DNA of 64,000 bases from positions 480,869-544,868 of the forward strand of contig NZ_JAHBGC010000020.1 of assembly GCF_018390645.1 (NCBI RefSeq), read 5' to 3'. Below the pieces are notes generated by a model. That model saw nothing but the letters and a program-made list of their open reading frames with translations. It did no database searches and had not been told where the DNA came from. Positions 1-8,382 of the stretch are shown here, one piece after another. Positions within the stretch are counted from its first letter, which is position 1. Every line of letters starts with the position of its first letter. This DNA comes from Ancylobacter dichloromethanicus (lineage in GTDB: Bacteria; Pseudomonadota; Alphaproteobacteria; Rhizobiales; Xanthobacteraceae). The translations under genes and the position numbers were made by a program.

Positions 1-1148
1 GCCAATTCCATCGCGTCCAACGCGACAGCGAACGTTCGGTCAGAAACCTCATCCGGGATCGGCGGTCGCCCGCTGCGGACTAGATGCTTGTTGATGATCT
101 CGCGGGCGGCGACGGTTTTTGACTTGTACGGCACCTTCGTCCGCGGCGGGAACGCCGCTTTGGTCCTGCTGTCGGTCACTTGTGCTCCCTCCGGTGGGCG
201 ATGATCTCGGTCGGTTCTGGCGGCGCGGCGCCGGGAGGCGCCTCCGTCGCGCGGTATGACCTTGGTGACGGTGGCAGCGATCGAAGCAGGGGCGGCCACT
301 TGTGGTTTGCAGGTGCCGTTCGCGACGCGAAGCGAAGCTCCGCTTACTTTCTTGCTCAAAAGGGACGTGCAAACCGGCGCCTTAACCTCGGCTTTTGGCT
401 CGTGGAGGGCGGCTTCAGCCGCCACCTCAGCAGCGCGTTTTCGCCTCTTGTAAAAGGCGGCTCTCGAGATGCCGAGCCGCCGGCATTCGGCCGCGACCGA
501 TCCAGCCTCATACTCGGCCCTGGGCTTGACCTCGCCGGCGGCGCGGGCTTCTGCCCGCCGCGCTTTGGAACGGGCTGCTTGGCGTTCCTTGCTCAGGCGG
601 GCGCGCTCTCCGGCGTCGGCATCGATGGCGCCAATGGTCGTAACGTCGGCAGCCAGCCTCTCGGACATCCGAAGACGCAGCATTCGCGCCGCGGTATCCG
701 CACGGAAAAACTTGGGTTCGGCGATTGCCGCCTCGATCGCCAAGGTAATCTCGTATCGAGGGAGGCCCGGCAGCCAGCGGCTGCACCAGGTCGCGACACC
801 AGCGATTACCAGCCCGACGGGATCCGGCCGACCGGCTGCTCGTTGAAGCTCGCGGGGGAGCAAGCAATGCAGGACGACGTCGAAGTAGGATTCCGCATCG
901 TCAGTGTCGACGGGCCCGCCATGCCGCAACATGATGATCCGTTCGACTTCGTGCAGCCGGCGGGAGGCGAGTACGAAGCCGCCGCCGCGGCTGGCCTTGC
1001 GGCGATACCCGAGCTGGGCCCCGCCGACTGTCAGCCGTTTGGCGTCGTCCGGCACGACGCGCGCGGCTGCCGCGACAGTCGCGGCATCGTGGAGCCGGGA
1101 ATCGATCACGGCGGCGGGAAGGTGATGTTCTCGAGAGGCGGCGATCAT
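1..1148 (-). CDS. Hypothetical island protein with C-terminal HTH-like stretch (partial, runs off left edge)
   Basis: One reading frame stays open from ATG at 1148 down to base 1, at least 382 codons without a stop. The ATG overlaps the stop of the upstream gene as ATGA, so translation is probably coupled. A basic region rich in Arg and Ala lies near residues 185-215, followed by a helix-turn-helix-like stretch LGISRAAFYKRRKR near residues 228-241. I do not recognise the family with certainty; similar basic, HTH-ended proteins occur near replication genes of alphaproteobacterial islands. A strong Shine-Dalgarno (GGAGG) precedes an in-frame GTG at 179, so the last visible part could instead be a separate gene starting there. 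Confidence 0.55.
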   Translation of the reverse strand, partial: MIAASREHHLPAAVIDSRLHDAATVAAAARVVPDDAKRLTVGGAQLGYRRKASRGGGFVLASRRLHEVERIIMLRHGGPVDTDDAESYFDVVLHCLLPRELQRAAGRPDPVGLVIAGVATWCSRWLPGLPRYEITLAIEAAIAEPKFFRADTAARMLRLRMSERLAADVTTIGAIDADAGERARLSKERQAARSKARRAEARAAGEVKPRAEYEAGSVAAECRRLGISRAAFYKRRKRAAEVAAEAALHEPKAEVKAPVCTSLLSKKVSGASLRVANGTCKPQVAAPASIAATVTKVIPRDGGASRRRAARTDRDHRPPEGAQVTDSRTKAAFPPRTKVPYKSKTVAAREIINKHLVRSGRPPIPDEVSDRTFAVALDAMEL

Positions 1149-1714
1149 TCTTCGCCCCCCAGTAGCCAGCACGTCGCGGCAGTCCCCGACCAAGTGCCAG
1201 CCTTGATCGGCGTCGGCTCGAACCGCAGTTCCCGCATGATGGCGAGGCCCTGCGCCTCGTCGGCGGCGTTCTGCCGTTGCCTCAGGTATCGGCCACGGGG
1301 CCACCAGCGGCCGTCCGGCGCGACCAGGACAACGAGGTATCGATCCTCGGCGCCGAAGTCGGTGCCATCATAGTGGTGGATCGCCACATGGCCACGATCG
1401 GGCGGTTGGTCAGCGCTGGAACCGGGAGCCTCGTCTTCGCTCACGTGGTCGAAGAGGAGCGTGTAGATGGTGGCGTGCTTGCCGGTGCCGCGGAACTTTC
1501 GCCCGAGCCATCCGGCCGCCTCAAGGGCGGCAATAGCCCCCTCTGCCGCCTTGGGCTCCAAGGCCACGGCGTTGGCGATGACGTCGAGCGAGGGGTTCGC
1601 CCAGCCGCCTTCACGCCACAGCGCGAGCCGCACTGCAACGATCTTCGTCTCTGCGGAGAGGTCAGGTGCAGCGACGACAGAGACGATCCATTGGGAGTAT
1701 TTCCGGTGGGTCAT
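1145..1714 (-). CDS. Winged-helix/replication-initiator-like hypothetical protein
   Basis: The protein is 189 residues. Residues about 15-75 read as a helical DNA-binding unit: a helix around AETKIVAVRLALW, a short segment PSLDVIANAV and a recognition-like helix EGAIAALEAAGWL. This resembles helix-turn-helix domains of phage or plasmid replication and regulatory proteins. The C-terminal half is rich in Trp and Arg (RWWPRGRYLRQ) and has no motif I can name. It overlaps by 4 bp (ATGA) both the small ORF upstream and the large ORF downstream, so the three form one leftward transcription unit. Assignment to replication or regulation is inference from the fold-like pattern and island context. Confidence 0.55.
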   Translation of the reverse strand: MTHRKYSQWIVSVVAAPDLSAETKIVAVRLALWREGGWANPSLDVIANAVALEPKAAEGAIAALEAAGWLGRKFRGTGKHATIYTLLFDHVSEDEAPGSSADQPPDRGHVAIHHYDGTDFGAEDRYLVVLVAPDGRWWPRGRYLRQRQNAADEAQGLAIMRELRFEPTPIKAGTWSGTAATCWLLGGEE

Positions 1715-1854
1715 GCCGCACCTCCCGGGATGGCGCGGGACGCGGCCTTGATCGTGCCGAAGCGGCCGAGGTCGGCGCCGTCGAGACCGAGAGCGGCGAA
1801 TCTGCGCTCGGAGAGCTGTACGACGGAGCCGATGCGGTGGCGGCCGTCATACAC
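1711..1854 (-). CDS. Small hypothetical island ORF, start unresolved
   Basis: This short frame ends in TGA overlapping the ATG of the next gene as ATGA. From GTG at 1854 it gives 47 residues with a pattern VYDGRHRIGSVV, then RRFAALGLDG, then LGRF, typical of small phage and island proteins of unknown function. No ATG, GTG or TTG lies in frame between 1854 and the tRNA fragment, and GTG 1854 has no good ribosome binding site. The frame stays open upstream, so either a rare start codon is used or the 5' end was lost. The coupled stop is the main evidence that it is translated. Confidence 0.35.
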   Translation of the reverse strand: MYDGRHRIGSVVQLSERRFAALGLDGADLGRFGTIKAASRAIPGGAA

Positions 1855-2375
1855 GCCAATAAGCGGAGCTTGCGAAAAGTCGTTAGTTCGATTAGTTTCT
1901 CTACGCTTCTCCTGCCCAATGTTCTTCGCATCGACCCCGCGCGCCGAGCCACCGGCCGCGGGGTTTCGCGTTCTTGGTCTGCGATTCGGTGGGCGAGGGG
2001 GCGTTCCAACTACGTTGCCGTCTTCAACGCTTTGCGGCGCCTCCCGAGTTGGAGCACCCGTTGCAGATGCTGAGGTTCCAGTGGGCCTGTCACGCCGGAG
2101 GTCGCGGGTTCGAGCCCCGTCACTCCCGCCATCCAGTTCAGCGGATCGGCCACGTTTCCCAGGGTTTCGTCCGCCACGTAACGGGCTGGATGTCCGTGGG
2201 CTACCGACTTGCTCTTTTTCGGCGCGTTGCCCGACTCTCCCCCTCTTCGCGCGTTTCGGGCCGGCCATTCCTGATCTGTCGCTGTCGCCCGCCTGCCGGG
2301 CCGGGCAGGATGCGAGGGAACTCCGCTCACTGTGCGCGCGTCCACCACGATGGATGATCCCGCAGAGGGAGTGCG
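1855..2375. other. Gene-poor junction around the tRNA-Asp fragment
   Basis: No convincing protein gene lies here. Long open frames on both strands are artefacts of GC-rich DNA, and two minus-strand frames translate the antisense of the tRNA fragment into the well-known spurious peptides GVTGLEPATSGVTG and DGARTRDLRRDRP. The left part must hold the promoter of the leftward island genes, but no box stands out. An AGGAG at 1909-1913 has no standard start codon behind it. Confidence 0.6.
2084..2131 (+). pseudogene. tRNA-Asp(GTC) 3' fragment, probable attachment site
   Basis: The segment matches the 3' part of tRNA-Asp from the anticodon stem: loop CTGTCAC with anticodon GTC at 2089-2091, the 3' anticodon strand GCCGG, variable loop, T arm GCGGG-TTCGAGC-CCCGT, acceptor strand CACTCCC, discriminator G and encoded CCA ending at 2131. 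The 5' half is missing: upstream bases give neither a GGGAGTG acceptor strand nor a D arm, and only three pairs of the anticodon stem can form. It cannot fold into a tRNA. This is the classic displaced att copy left by a tyrosine recombinase. Confidence 0.85.
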
Positions 2376-2906
2376 ATGAACCAGCTTGTGGTGATCTCCG
2401 GCTGCTCCGGCGGCGGCAAGTCCGCCTTGCTGGAGGAACTGCGCGTCCGTGGCCATGCGGTGGTGGATGAGCCGGGGCGCCGGGTCGTGAGGGAGCAACT
2501 GGCGGAAGGCGGTGTCGCCTTGCCCTGGGTCGACATGATCGCCTTCGCCAGCCGGGCGCAGGATCTGGCCAGAAAGGACTATCTGGCTGCGGTGCGGGTA
2601 CCCGGGCGGGTGTTCTTCGACCGCGGATTGATCGATGCCGCCGCAGCGCTGGAGCATTTTGCGCAGCGACCGGCGCTTCGGACGTGCGCCGATAGCTGCC
2701 GCTACCATCCGCTTGTGTTCATGGTGCCGCCCTGGCGCGAGATTTTTGCCGGCGATCCCGAGCGCAGACATGGGTACTTCGACGCCGTGGCCGAATTCGA
2801 CCGCCTGATGGCGGCCTATCGCACGCTCGGCTACCGGATTCGTTTGCTTCCCAAGCTTGGCGTTCAGGCGAGAGCGGATATCGTTCTGTCCGAACTGGCG
2901 TCCTGA
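2376..2906 (+). CDS. P-loop AAA family ATPase/kinase-like protein
   Basis: The 176-residue cytosolic protein begins with a strand and a Walker A motif, ISGCSGGGKS, at residues 8-17. Acidic FFDRG near residue 84 is a candidate Walker B or catalytic site. Size and layout match the AAA_28 group of predicted NTPases, whose substrates are mostly unknown. The ATG is preceded by AGAGGGAG at suitable spacing. It is the first gene to the right of the tRNA-Asp fragment and is probably native chromosome. No partner gene suggests a specific role. Confidence 0.75.
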   Translation: MNQLVVISGCSGGGKSALLEELRVRGHAVVDEPGRRVVREQLAEGGVALPWVDMIAFASRAQDLARKDYLAAVRVPGRVFFDRGLIDAAAALEHFAQRPALRTCADSCRYHPLVFMVPPWREIFAGDPERRHGYFDAVAEFDRLMAAYRTLGYRIRLLPKLGVQARADIVLSELAS

Positions 2907-3144
2907 CGCCCTAACCTGACGTGGGCGGGGTTGGCATGCCGCCGCGAGGCCAGGGGGCGCTTCTCCGGCGGGGGTGCCGCAGCATCGCCATCCGGCATGT
3001 TGCGCGGCGGCCACGCCTGAGGGCGGAGCGGTCCCTGGACCTCATGGCCTCTGGCGAGCCGGCCGGTTTCGGGTTTCTACGGCTTTTGCGCGGGCGCACG
3101 GCCTGCTAGAAATCCCCCTTGCTCGGGCAGGGAGAGGGCGTGTG

Positions 3145-3423
3145 ATGAAAACAGTTCCGTTTGCCGGCGTTCTGGCGTGTGTCCTGCTGCTGGCCGCGCC
3201 GGCAACGCCGGGGCTCGCGCAAGATGGGCTGAATCCGCCGCCCGGCGCGCCATCCCAGCCATCTCCCGGTCCCTTTGTCGACAGCCTCGGGCCGGACGCG
3301 CCGCAGCCGCAGACCGGTGAACTGGTGCCGCTGCCCGGGCCGCCGCCGGAAGGCAAGGACGCGCAGATCAAGCTTCCCGACTGCGCTCCGCCCAATTGCG
3401 GCACGCCGCAGATCATGGAATAG
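3145..3423 (+). CDS. Small secreted proline-rich protein
   Basis: The ATG at 3145 follows GGGAGAGGG and opens a 92-residue protein with a clear Sec signal peptide: Lys at position 2, a hydrophobic run (FAGVLACVLLLAA) and a likely cleavage after GLAQ near residue 26. The mature part is low-complexity, rich in Pro and Gly, and ends in DCAPPNCGTPQ, whose two Cys residues could form a disulfide in the periplasm. No domain is recognised. It stands alone between the ATPase and the symporter gene. Confidence 0.6.
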   Translation: MKTVPFAGVLACVLLLAAPATPGLAQDGLNPPPGAPSQPSPGPFVDSLGPDAPQPQTGELVPLPGPPPEGKDAQIKLPDCAPPNCGTPQIME

Positions 3424-3700
3424 CGCCGGCCCGTCCCCATCGTCGCGCCAGCGTCGCCGCCTGTCGCTCGCGCCAAGCGTCCCCCCAGCGCATGTCCGCC
3501 GCGCGGCGTCGGCCGGCGTATCGATTCCCCGATCGCTTGGCATCCGGTATTCCGGGCGCTTTGGCATAGCCCTGGTCACCTCCGGCCGGGTACCGCCGTG
3601 CTCTGGAACGGAAAATGCCTGTGTGACATCTGAATGACCCGTCGTGTCGCGTGGTATCCGCGCTCTATGATCGGGCGTGAGGATTCAACGCGGGGCGGCC

Positions 3701-5119
3701 ATGGACACGATCATCGATTTTCTGAACACGGTCTTCTGGGGCTATGTGCTGATCTATGGCCTGCTGGCGGTGGGAATCTATTTCACCGTCCGGCTGAAGT
3801 TCCTTCAGATCGTCCATTTCCCCGAGATGATCCGCTCGATCCTGGGCGCGAGCGAGGCCGACCGCGCCGGTATCACGCCCTTCCAGGCGCTCTGCACCAG
3901 CCTGGCCTCGCGCGTTGGCACCGGCAACATCGCCGGCGTGGCGGTGGCGCTCTATCTCGGCGGGCCGGGAGCCATTTTCTGGATGTGGGTGGTGGCCGCG
4001 CTCGGCATGGCCACCGCCTATGCCGAAAGCACCCTGGCCCAACTCTACAAGATCAAGGACGAAGACGGCCATTATCGCGGCGGCCCGGCCTTCTACATGG
4101 CGAAGGGCCTCAAGGCCCCCTGGGCCGGCTCGGTATTCTCGGTCTGCCTGATCCTCTCTTTCGGCCTCGTCTTCAACGCGGTGCAGGCCAATTCCATCGC
4201 CGACGCCATGGAAGGTGCTTTCGGCATCCCCAAGCTGGGCAGCGGGCTGGTGCTCGCCATCATGACCGGGGTGATCATCTTCGGTGGCATCGCCACCATC
4301 GCCCGTGTCGCCGAAATCGTGGTTCCGTTCATGGCGGTCGGCTATCTCGGCATGGCTCTGTTCGCGGTGGCGATGAATATCGGCGAGGTCCCCGGCCTGT
4401 TCTCGCTGATCATCGCCAGCGCCTTCGGCTTCGCACCGGCCGCCGGCGGCGTCGCCGGCTCGGTCGCCGCGGCGATGCTCAACGGGGTGAAACGCGGCCT
4501 GTTCTCCAACGAGGCCGGCATGGGGTCCGCGCCGAACATCGCCGCCGTCGCCACGCCCGATCCGCATCATCCGGCGAGCCAGGGATTCGTGCAGGCGCTG
4601 GGTGTATTCATCGACACCATCCTCATCTGCACCGCAACGGCGTTGCTCATCCTGCTCTCGGGCTTGCTGGAGCCCGGCTCGGGCCTCACCGGCACGCAGC
4701 TCACGCAGGCGGCGATGAACCACCACATCGGCTGGATCGGCCCCTATTTCATCGCTGTGGCGATCTTCTTTTTCGCCTTCACCTCCATCATCGGCAACTA
4801 CTCCTATGCCGAGGGGGCGCTGGTCTATCTCGGTGTCGGAGGACATACAGGGCGGGCGGTGCTCCGTGTGGGCGTGCTCGCCATGGTGATCTGGGGGGCC
4901 CACGAATCGGTGGCGACGGTGTTCAATGCGGCCGATGCCTCGATGGGGCTGATGGCGACGGTGAACCTGATCGCAATCGTCCTGCTCTCGGGCCTGGTCG
5001 CGCGGTTGACGCGCGACTATCTGGAGCAGCGCCGCGCCGGCAAGAAGCCGGTCTTCACCGCCGCCACCATGCCGGAGCTTGCCGGCCAGATCGACGCCGA
5101 AATCTGGTGCCGGCGCTGA
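3701..5119 (+). CDS. Alanine/glycine:cation symporter (AGCS family)
   Basis: The 472-residue inner-membrane protein is rich in hydrophobic helices. It carries AGCS hallmarks: ASRVGTGNIAGVAVAL near residue 75, GGPAFYMAKGLK near residue 130 and NEAGMGSAPNIAA near residue 275. The family imports alanine or glycine, and sometimes glutamine, with Na+ or H+. I chose ATG 3701 because the known N-terminal helix begins there; an in-frame GTG at 3677 would add eight residues. It is monocistronic, with 277 bp before it and more than 400 bp after it. The exact substrate cannot be read from sequence. Confidence 0.88.
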   Translation: MDTIIDFLNTVFWGYVLIYGLLAVGIYFTVRLKFLQIVHFPEMIRSILGASEADRAGITPFQALCTSLASRVGTGNIAGVAVALYLGGPGAIFWMWVVAALGMATAYAESTLAQLYKIKDEDGHYRGGPAFYMAKGLKAPWAGSVFSVCLILSFGLVFNAVQANSIADAMEGAFGIPKLGSGLVLAIMTGVIIFGGIATIARVAEIVVPFMAVGYLGMALFAVAMNIGEVPGLFSLIIASAFGFAPAAGGVAGSVAAAMLNGVKRGLFSNEAGMGSAPNIAAVATPDPHHPASQGFVQALGVFIDTILICTATALLILLSGLLEPGSGLTGTQLTQAAMNHHIGWIGPYFIAVAIFFFAFTSIIGNYSYAEGALVYLGVGGHTGRAVLRVGVLAMVIWGAHESVATVFNAADASMGLMATVNLIAIVLLSGLVARLTRDYLEQRRAGKKPVFTAATMPELAGQIDAEIWCRR

Positions 5120-5557
5120 CGGCACCCGCGCGCCAGGGCCGGGGACGCAGTGTCCCACGCCCTGTGGCGCGGCCGCAGTGCAGGCCGAAACCAAGCCGCC
5201 GCCGGGAGCGCTCCCGCCGGCGGCGGATCACACCGCAAACGGGCTCCCCGAACCCGCTACCACGCGCGTGTCCGCCGGGCGGGGACCGACACGATCGACG
5301 TGGGGCAGGGCGCCGGTCGTCAAACAGGCGTGAAATCGCATTGTCTGGCGTCAATTTACGCGTCTTGGCGGCACAGTGCCCCAGCGGGTGCAACCCTCGC
5401 CCGCAAGCTGTGAATTCTGTATACCAGACCTGCGCGATTGGCGGCGGATGCCCTTGCCTCAGTCAGGGTGGTGCGATAAGCCTGCCGCGTGCTTTGAATA
5501 TTTCGCAACTGCGATCGCACGCCCGATGACCTGTCCTGGCGAGGGAGGAGACCATCC
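5120..5557. other. Intergenic region upstream of the nuo operon
   Basis: These 438 bases hold a strong GC hairpin (5196-5226) near the end of the symporter gene, then AT-richer DNA that should contain the nuoA promoter. No convincing -35/-10 pair was found; ATTCTGTATACC near 5413 and TTGAATATT near 5495 are the AT-rich candidates. No ORF here looks coding. Confidence 0.5.
5196..5226 (+). terminator. GC-rich hairpin after the symporter gene (no U tract)
   Basis: CCGCCGCC (5196-5203) pairs with GGCGGCGG (5219-5226), and inside it GGGAG pairs with CTCCC, with a 3-nt bulge. It lies about 75 bp after the symporter stop. No U run follows, so it may stabilise the mRNA end or act with Rho rather than terminate on its own. 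Confidence 0.4.
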
Positions 5558-5923
5558 ATGAGCAGCCTGCTTCAGGATTATCTGCCCGTCGTGATCTTTA
5601 TCGGTGTTTCGGCGGTCATCGGCATTGCGCTTCTGGTCGCGCCATTTCTGGTGGCCTTCAGCCGACCCGATCCGGAGAAGATGTCGGCCTACGAATGTGG
5701 CTTCAATGCGTTCGACGATGCGCGCATGAAGTTCGATGTCCGCTTCTATCTGGTTGCCATCCTGTTCATCATTTTCGACCTTGAGGTCGCGTTTCTGTTT
5801 CCTTGGGCGATTACGTTCGGGGAACTGGGCAATTTCGGCTTCTGGTCGATGATGGTGTTCCTCGGCGTGCTGACCGTCGGTTTCGTTTATGAGTGGAAGA
5901 AGGGAGCGCTCGAATGGGATTGA
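5558..5923 (+). CDS. nuoA: NADH-quinone oxidoreductase subunit A
   Basis: The 121-residue protein has three transmembrane helices (about 10-30, 66-86, 95-112) and the conserved loop YECGF near residue 44 and [25 protein letters not shown] of the subunit (family hallmark; only part is needed to recognise it). NuoA sits in the membrane arm of complex I near the quinone site. It opens a 14-subunit operon and overlaps nuoB by 10 bp. GAGGGAGGAG precedes the ATG. Confidence 0.97.
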   Translation: MSSLLQDYLPVVIFIGVSAVIGIALLVAPFLVAFSRPDPEKMSAYECGFNAFDDARMKFDVRFYLVAILFIIFDLEVAFLFPWAITFGELGNFGFWSMMVFLGVLTVGFVYEWKKGALEWD

Positions 5924-6492
5924 GCGCGAATAGCCCTCTCGTCGCCCCGGCGGCCAAGGGCATTATCGACCCCAATACCGGCCGTCCGGTAGGCGCGACC
6001 GATCCGTTCTTCGTCGAGGTGAATGCGGAGCTTGCCGACAAGGGCTTCCTGGTCACCGCGACGGACGACCTGATCAACTGGGCCCGTACCGGCTCGCTGA
6101 TGTGGATGACCTTCGGCCTCGCCTGCTGCGCGGTCGAGATGATGCAGACGTCGATGCCGCGCTACGATGTCGAGCGGTTCGGCTTCGCGCCCCGCGCGTC
6201 GCCGCGCCAGTCGGACGTGATGATCGTTGCCGGCACGCTGACCAACAAGATGGCGCCCGCGCTTCGCAAGGTCTACGACCAGATGCCGGAGCCACGTTAC
6301 GTCATCTCGATGGGCTCCTGCGCCAATGGCGGCGGCTACTACCACTATTCCTATTCGGTCGTGCGCGGCTGCGACCGCATCGTGCCGGTGGACATCTACA
6401 TCCCCGGCTGCCCGCCGACCGCGGAAGCCCTGCTGTACGGCGTGCTGCTGCTGCAGAAGAAGATCCGCCGCACCGGAACGATCGAGCGCTGA
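5914..6492 (+). CDS. nuoB: NADH-quinone oxidoreductase subunit B
   Basis: From ATG 5914 the protein is 192 residues. It carries the N2 [4Fe-4S] cluster, the last iron-sulfur centre before quinone: ligands C71, C72, C136 (GSCANGG) and C166 ([10 protein letters not shown]) are all present. An in-frame start 21 bp upstream is possible, but the overlap with nuoA and the family start favour MGLSANS. It acts in the peripheral arm at the junction with the membrane arm. Confidence 0.97.
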   Translation: MGLSANSPLVAPAAKGIIDPNTGRPVGATDPFFVEVNAELADKGFLVTATDDLINWARTGSLMWMTFGLACCAVEMMQTSMPRYDVERFGFAPRASPRQSDVMIVAGTLTNKMAPALRKVYDQMPEPRYVISMGSCANGGGYYHYSYSVVRGCDRIVPVDIYIPGCPPTAEALLYGVLLLQKKIRRTGTIER

Positions 6493-6506
6493 GGGTTCGA
6501 GGCGAC

Positions 6507-7136
6507 ATGGTTCAAAGCGATATGGACGATACGCTCAAAGAGCTGGGCGCGCATGTGAAGGAAGCCCTTCCCGACGCGGTCGCGGAGGTCATCGTGGCCT
6601 ATGGCGAGCTGACGCTGGTGGCGTCGGCGAGCGAGGTCGTCAAGCTGCTGACCTTCCTGCGCGACGACCCGTCCTGCCGCTTCGTGAGCTTCATCGACAT
6701 TTGCGGTGTCGACTGGCCCCGGCGCGAGAAGCGCTTCGACGTCGTCTACCACCTGCTGTCGCCGACGCTGAACGCCCGCGTCCGGGTGCGCGTGGAGACC
6801 GACGAGACGACGCCGGTGGCGTCCGCCACGGGCGTGTTCGCGGGTGCCTTGTGGTTCGAGCGCGAGGCGTTCGACATGTACGGTATCCTGTTCTCCGGCC
6901 ATCCGGAGCTGCGCCGGCTCCTCACCGACTACGGCTTCGACGGCTATCCGCTGCGCAAGGACTTCCCGACCACCGGCTTCGTCGAGGTGCGTTATGACGA
7001 CGAGCGCAAGCGCGTGGTCTACGAGCCGGTGAAGCTCGCCCAGGAGTTCCGTAACTTCGACTTCCTGTCGCCGTGGGAGGGGCCGGAATACGTGCTCCCG
7101 GGCGACGAGAAGGCAACCGCCCCGAAGGCGGGCTGA
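6507..7136 (+). CDS. nuoC: NADH-quinone oxidoreductase subunit C
   Basis: The 209-residue protein is the 30-kDa subunit of the complex I connecting module. The family pattern [20 protein letters not shown] lies near residues 115-134, followed by [17 protein letters not shown]. It is separate from nuoD, unlike the nuoCD fusion of enterobacteria. ATG 6507 follows GAGGCGAC; ATG 6522 (MDDTLKEL) is an alternative. The gap from nuoB is 14 bp. Confidence 0.95.
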   Translation: MVQSDMDDTLKELGAHVKEALPDAVAEVIVAYGELTLVASASEVVKLLTFLRDDPSCRFVSFIDICGVDWPRREKRFDVVYHLLSPTLNARVRVRVETDETTPVASATGVFAGALWFEREAFDMYGILFSGHPELRRLLTDYGFDGYPLRKDFPTTGFVEVRYDDERKRVVYEPVKLAQEFRNFDFLSPWEGPEYVLPGDEKATAPKAG

Positions 7137-7146
7137 GGTACGAGCG

Positions 7147-8346
7147 ATGAACGCACCCGGCAAGATCGACCCCGCCGTTCGCAACTTCCAGATCAATTTC
7201 GGCCCGCAGCACCCGGCGGCGCATGGCGTGCTGCGCCTCATCCTTGAACTCGACGGCGAAATCGTCGAGCGCGTCGACCCGCATATCGGCTTGCTCCACC
7301 GCGGCACCGAGAAGCTGATCGAGGCCAAGACCTATCTGCAGGCCGTGCCCTATTTTGACCGGCTCGACTATGTCGCGCCGATGAACCAGGAGCACGCCTT
7401 CTGCCTTGCTGTGGAGCGGCTGCTCGACATCGAGGTGCCGCGGCGCGGCCAGTTGATCCGCGTGCTCTATTCCGAGATCGGGCGCATCCTCTCCCACATG
7501 CTGAACGTGACCACGCAGGCGCTCGACGTCGGCGCGCTCACCCCGCCGCTGTGGGGCTTCGAGGAGCGCGAGAAGCTGATGGTGTTCTATGAGCGCGCCT
7601 CCGGCTCGCGCATGCACGCCGCCTATTTCCGGCCCGGCGGTGTCCACCAGGACTTGCCGCGCCAACTGGTCGAGGACATTCTCGCCTGGACGCGGACCTT
7701 CCCCGCGTTCATGGACGATCTCGAAGGCCTGCTCACCGACAACCGCATCTTCAAGCAGCGCAATGTCGACATCGGCATCGTCTCGCTCGAGGACGCCTTC
7801 GCCTGGGGTTTCTCCGGCGTCATGGTGCGCGGTTCGGGGGCGGCGTGGGACCTGCGCCGGTCGCAGCCCTACGAGTGCTATGACGAGATGGAATTCGATA
7901 TTCCGATCGGCAAGAACTGCGACAATTACGACCGTTACTGCATCCGCATGGAAGAGATGCGGCAGTCGGCCGAGATCATGCGCCAGTGCTGCGAGCGCCT
8001 GCTGCGCGAGCCCGGTCCGGTTTCGGCGGTCGACAACAAGATCGTGCCGCCCAAGCGGGGTGAGATGAAGCGCTCGATGGAAGCGCTGATCCACCATTTC
8101 AAGCTCTACACGGAAGGCTTCCACGTTCCGGCCGGCGAAGTCTATGCCGCGGTGGAGGCCCCCAAGGGCGAGTTCGGCGTCTATCTCGTCGCCGACGGCA
8201 CCAACAAGCCCTATCGCTGCAAGATCCGCGCGCCCGGTTTCGCGCATCTCCAGGCGATGGATTTCCTGTGCCGCGGCTACATGCTCGCGGACATTTCGGC
8301 GATCCTCGGGTCGCTGGATATCGTGTTCGGTGAAGTGGACCGCTGA
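7147..8346 (+). CDS. nuoD: NADH-quinone oxidoreductase subunit D
   Basis: The 399-residue 49-kDa subunit forms the quinone cavity with NuoB. Visible hallmarks are [14 protein letters not shown] near residue 19, [12 protein letters not shown] near residue 46, [12 protein letters not shown], and the C-terminal DLVFGEVDR-like end (here [10 protein letters not shown]). Length equals the alphaproteobacterial norm. It starts 10 bp after nuoC. Confidence 0.97.
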   Translation: MNAPGKIDPAVRNFQINFGPQHPAAHGVLRLILELDGEIVERVDPHIGLLHRGTEKLIEAKTYLQAVPYFDRLDYVAPMNQEHAFCLAVERLLDIEVPRRGQLIRVLYSEIGRILSHMLNVTTQALDVGALTPPLWGFEEREKLMVFYERASGSRMHAAYFRPGGVHQDLPRQLVEDILAWTRTFPAFMDDLEGLLTDNRIFKQRNVDIGIVSLEDAFAWGFSGVMVRGSGAAWDLRRSQPYECYDEMEFDIPIGKNCDNYDRYCIRMEEMRQSAEIMRQCCERLLREPGPVSAVDNKIVPPKRGEMKRSMEALIHHFKLYTEGFHVPAGEVYAAVEAPKGEFGVYLVADGTNKPYRCKIRAPGFAHLQAMDFLCRGYMLADISAILGSLDIVFGEVDR

Positions 8347-8382
8347 TCCCCAGGGGACGCGGTTCGATCGGAAGGGTACGGC

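Larger units (their letters stand above)
1..2131. mobile_element. Right end of a putative tRNA-Asp-integrated genomic island
   Basis: The right boundary is a 48-bp tRNA-Asp 3' fragment ending in CCA. Integration into the 3' half of a tRNA gene leaves an intact tRNA at one end and such a fragment at the other. Because the fragment points rightward, the inserted DNA should lie to its left and the native chromosome to its right. The genes on the left are short, overlapping by 4 bp and of phage or island type, while core genes begin to the right. No integrase, transposase or left end is visible, so the extent and mobility are inferred. Confidence 0.55.

Noticed and set aside
1880-1900. LexA box in the island (GTTCGATTAGTTTC)
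   Set aside because: Spacing and the second half-site do not fit GTTC-N7-GTTC.
2084-2131. A functional tRNA-Asp gene
   Set aside because: No acceptor 5' strand, D arm or complete anticodon stem exists upstream.
180-2470. Long plus-strand open frames over 180-2470
   Set aside because: They are antisense to the coupled leftward genes, Arg/Pro/Ser-rich, and lack ribosome sites and recognisable domains.
2010-3014. Minus-strand 334-codon frame across the tRNA fragment and the ATPase gene
   Set aside because: It contains the antisense tRNA peptide and lies opposite a P-loop ATPase gene with a good RBS.
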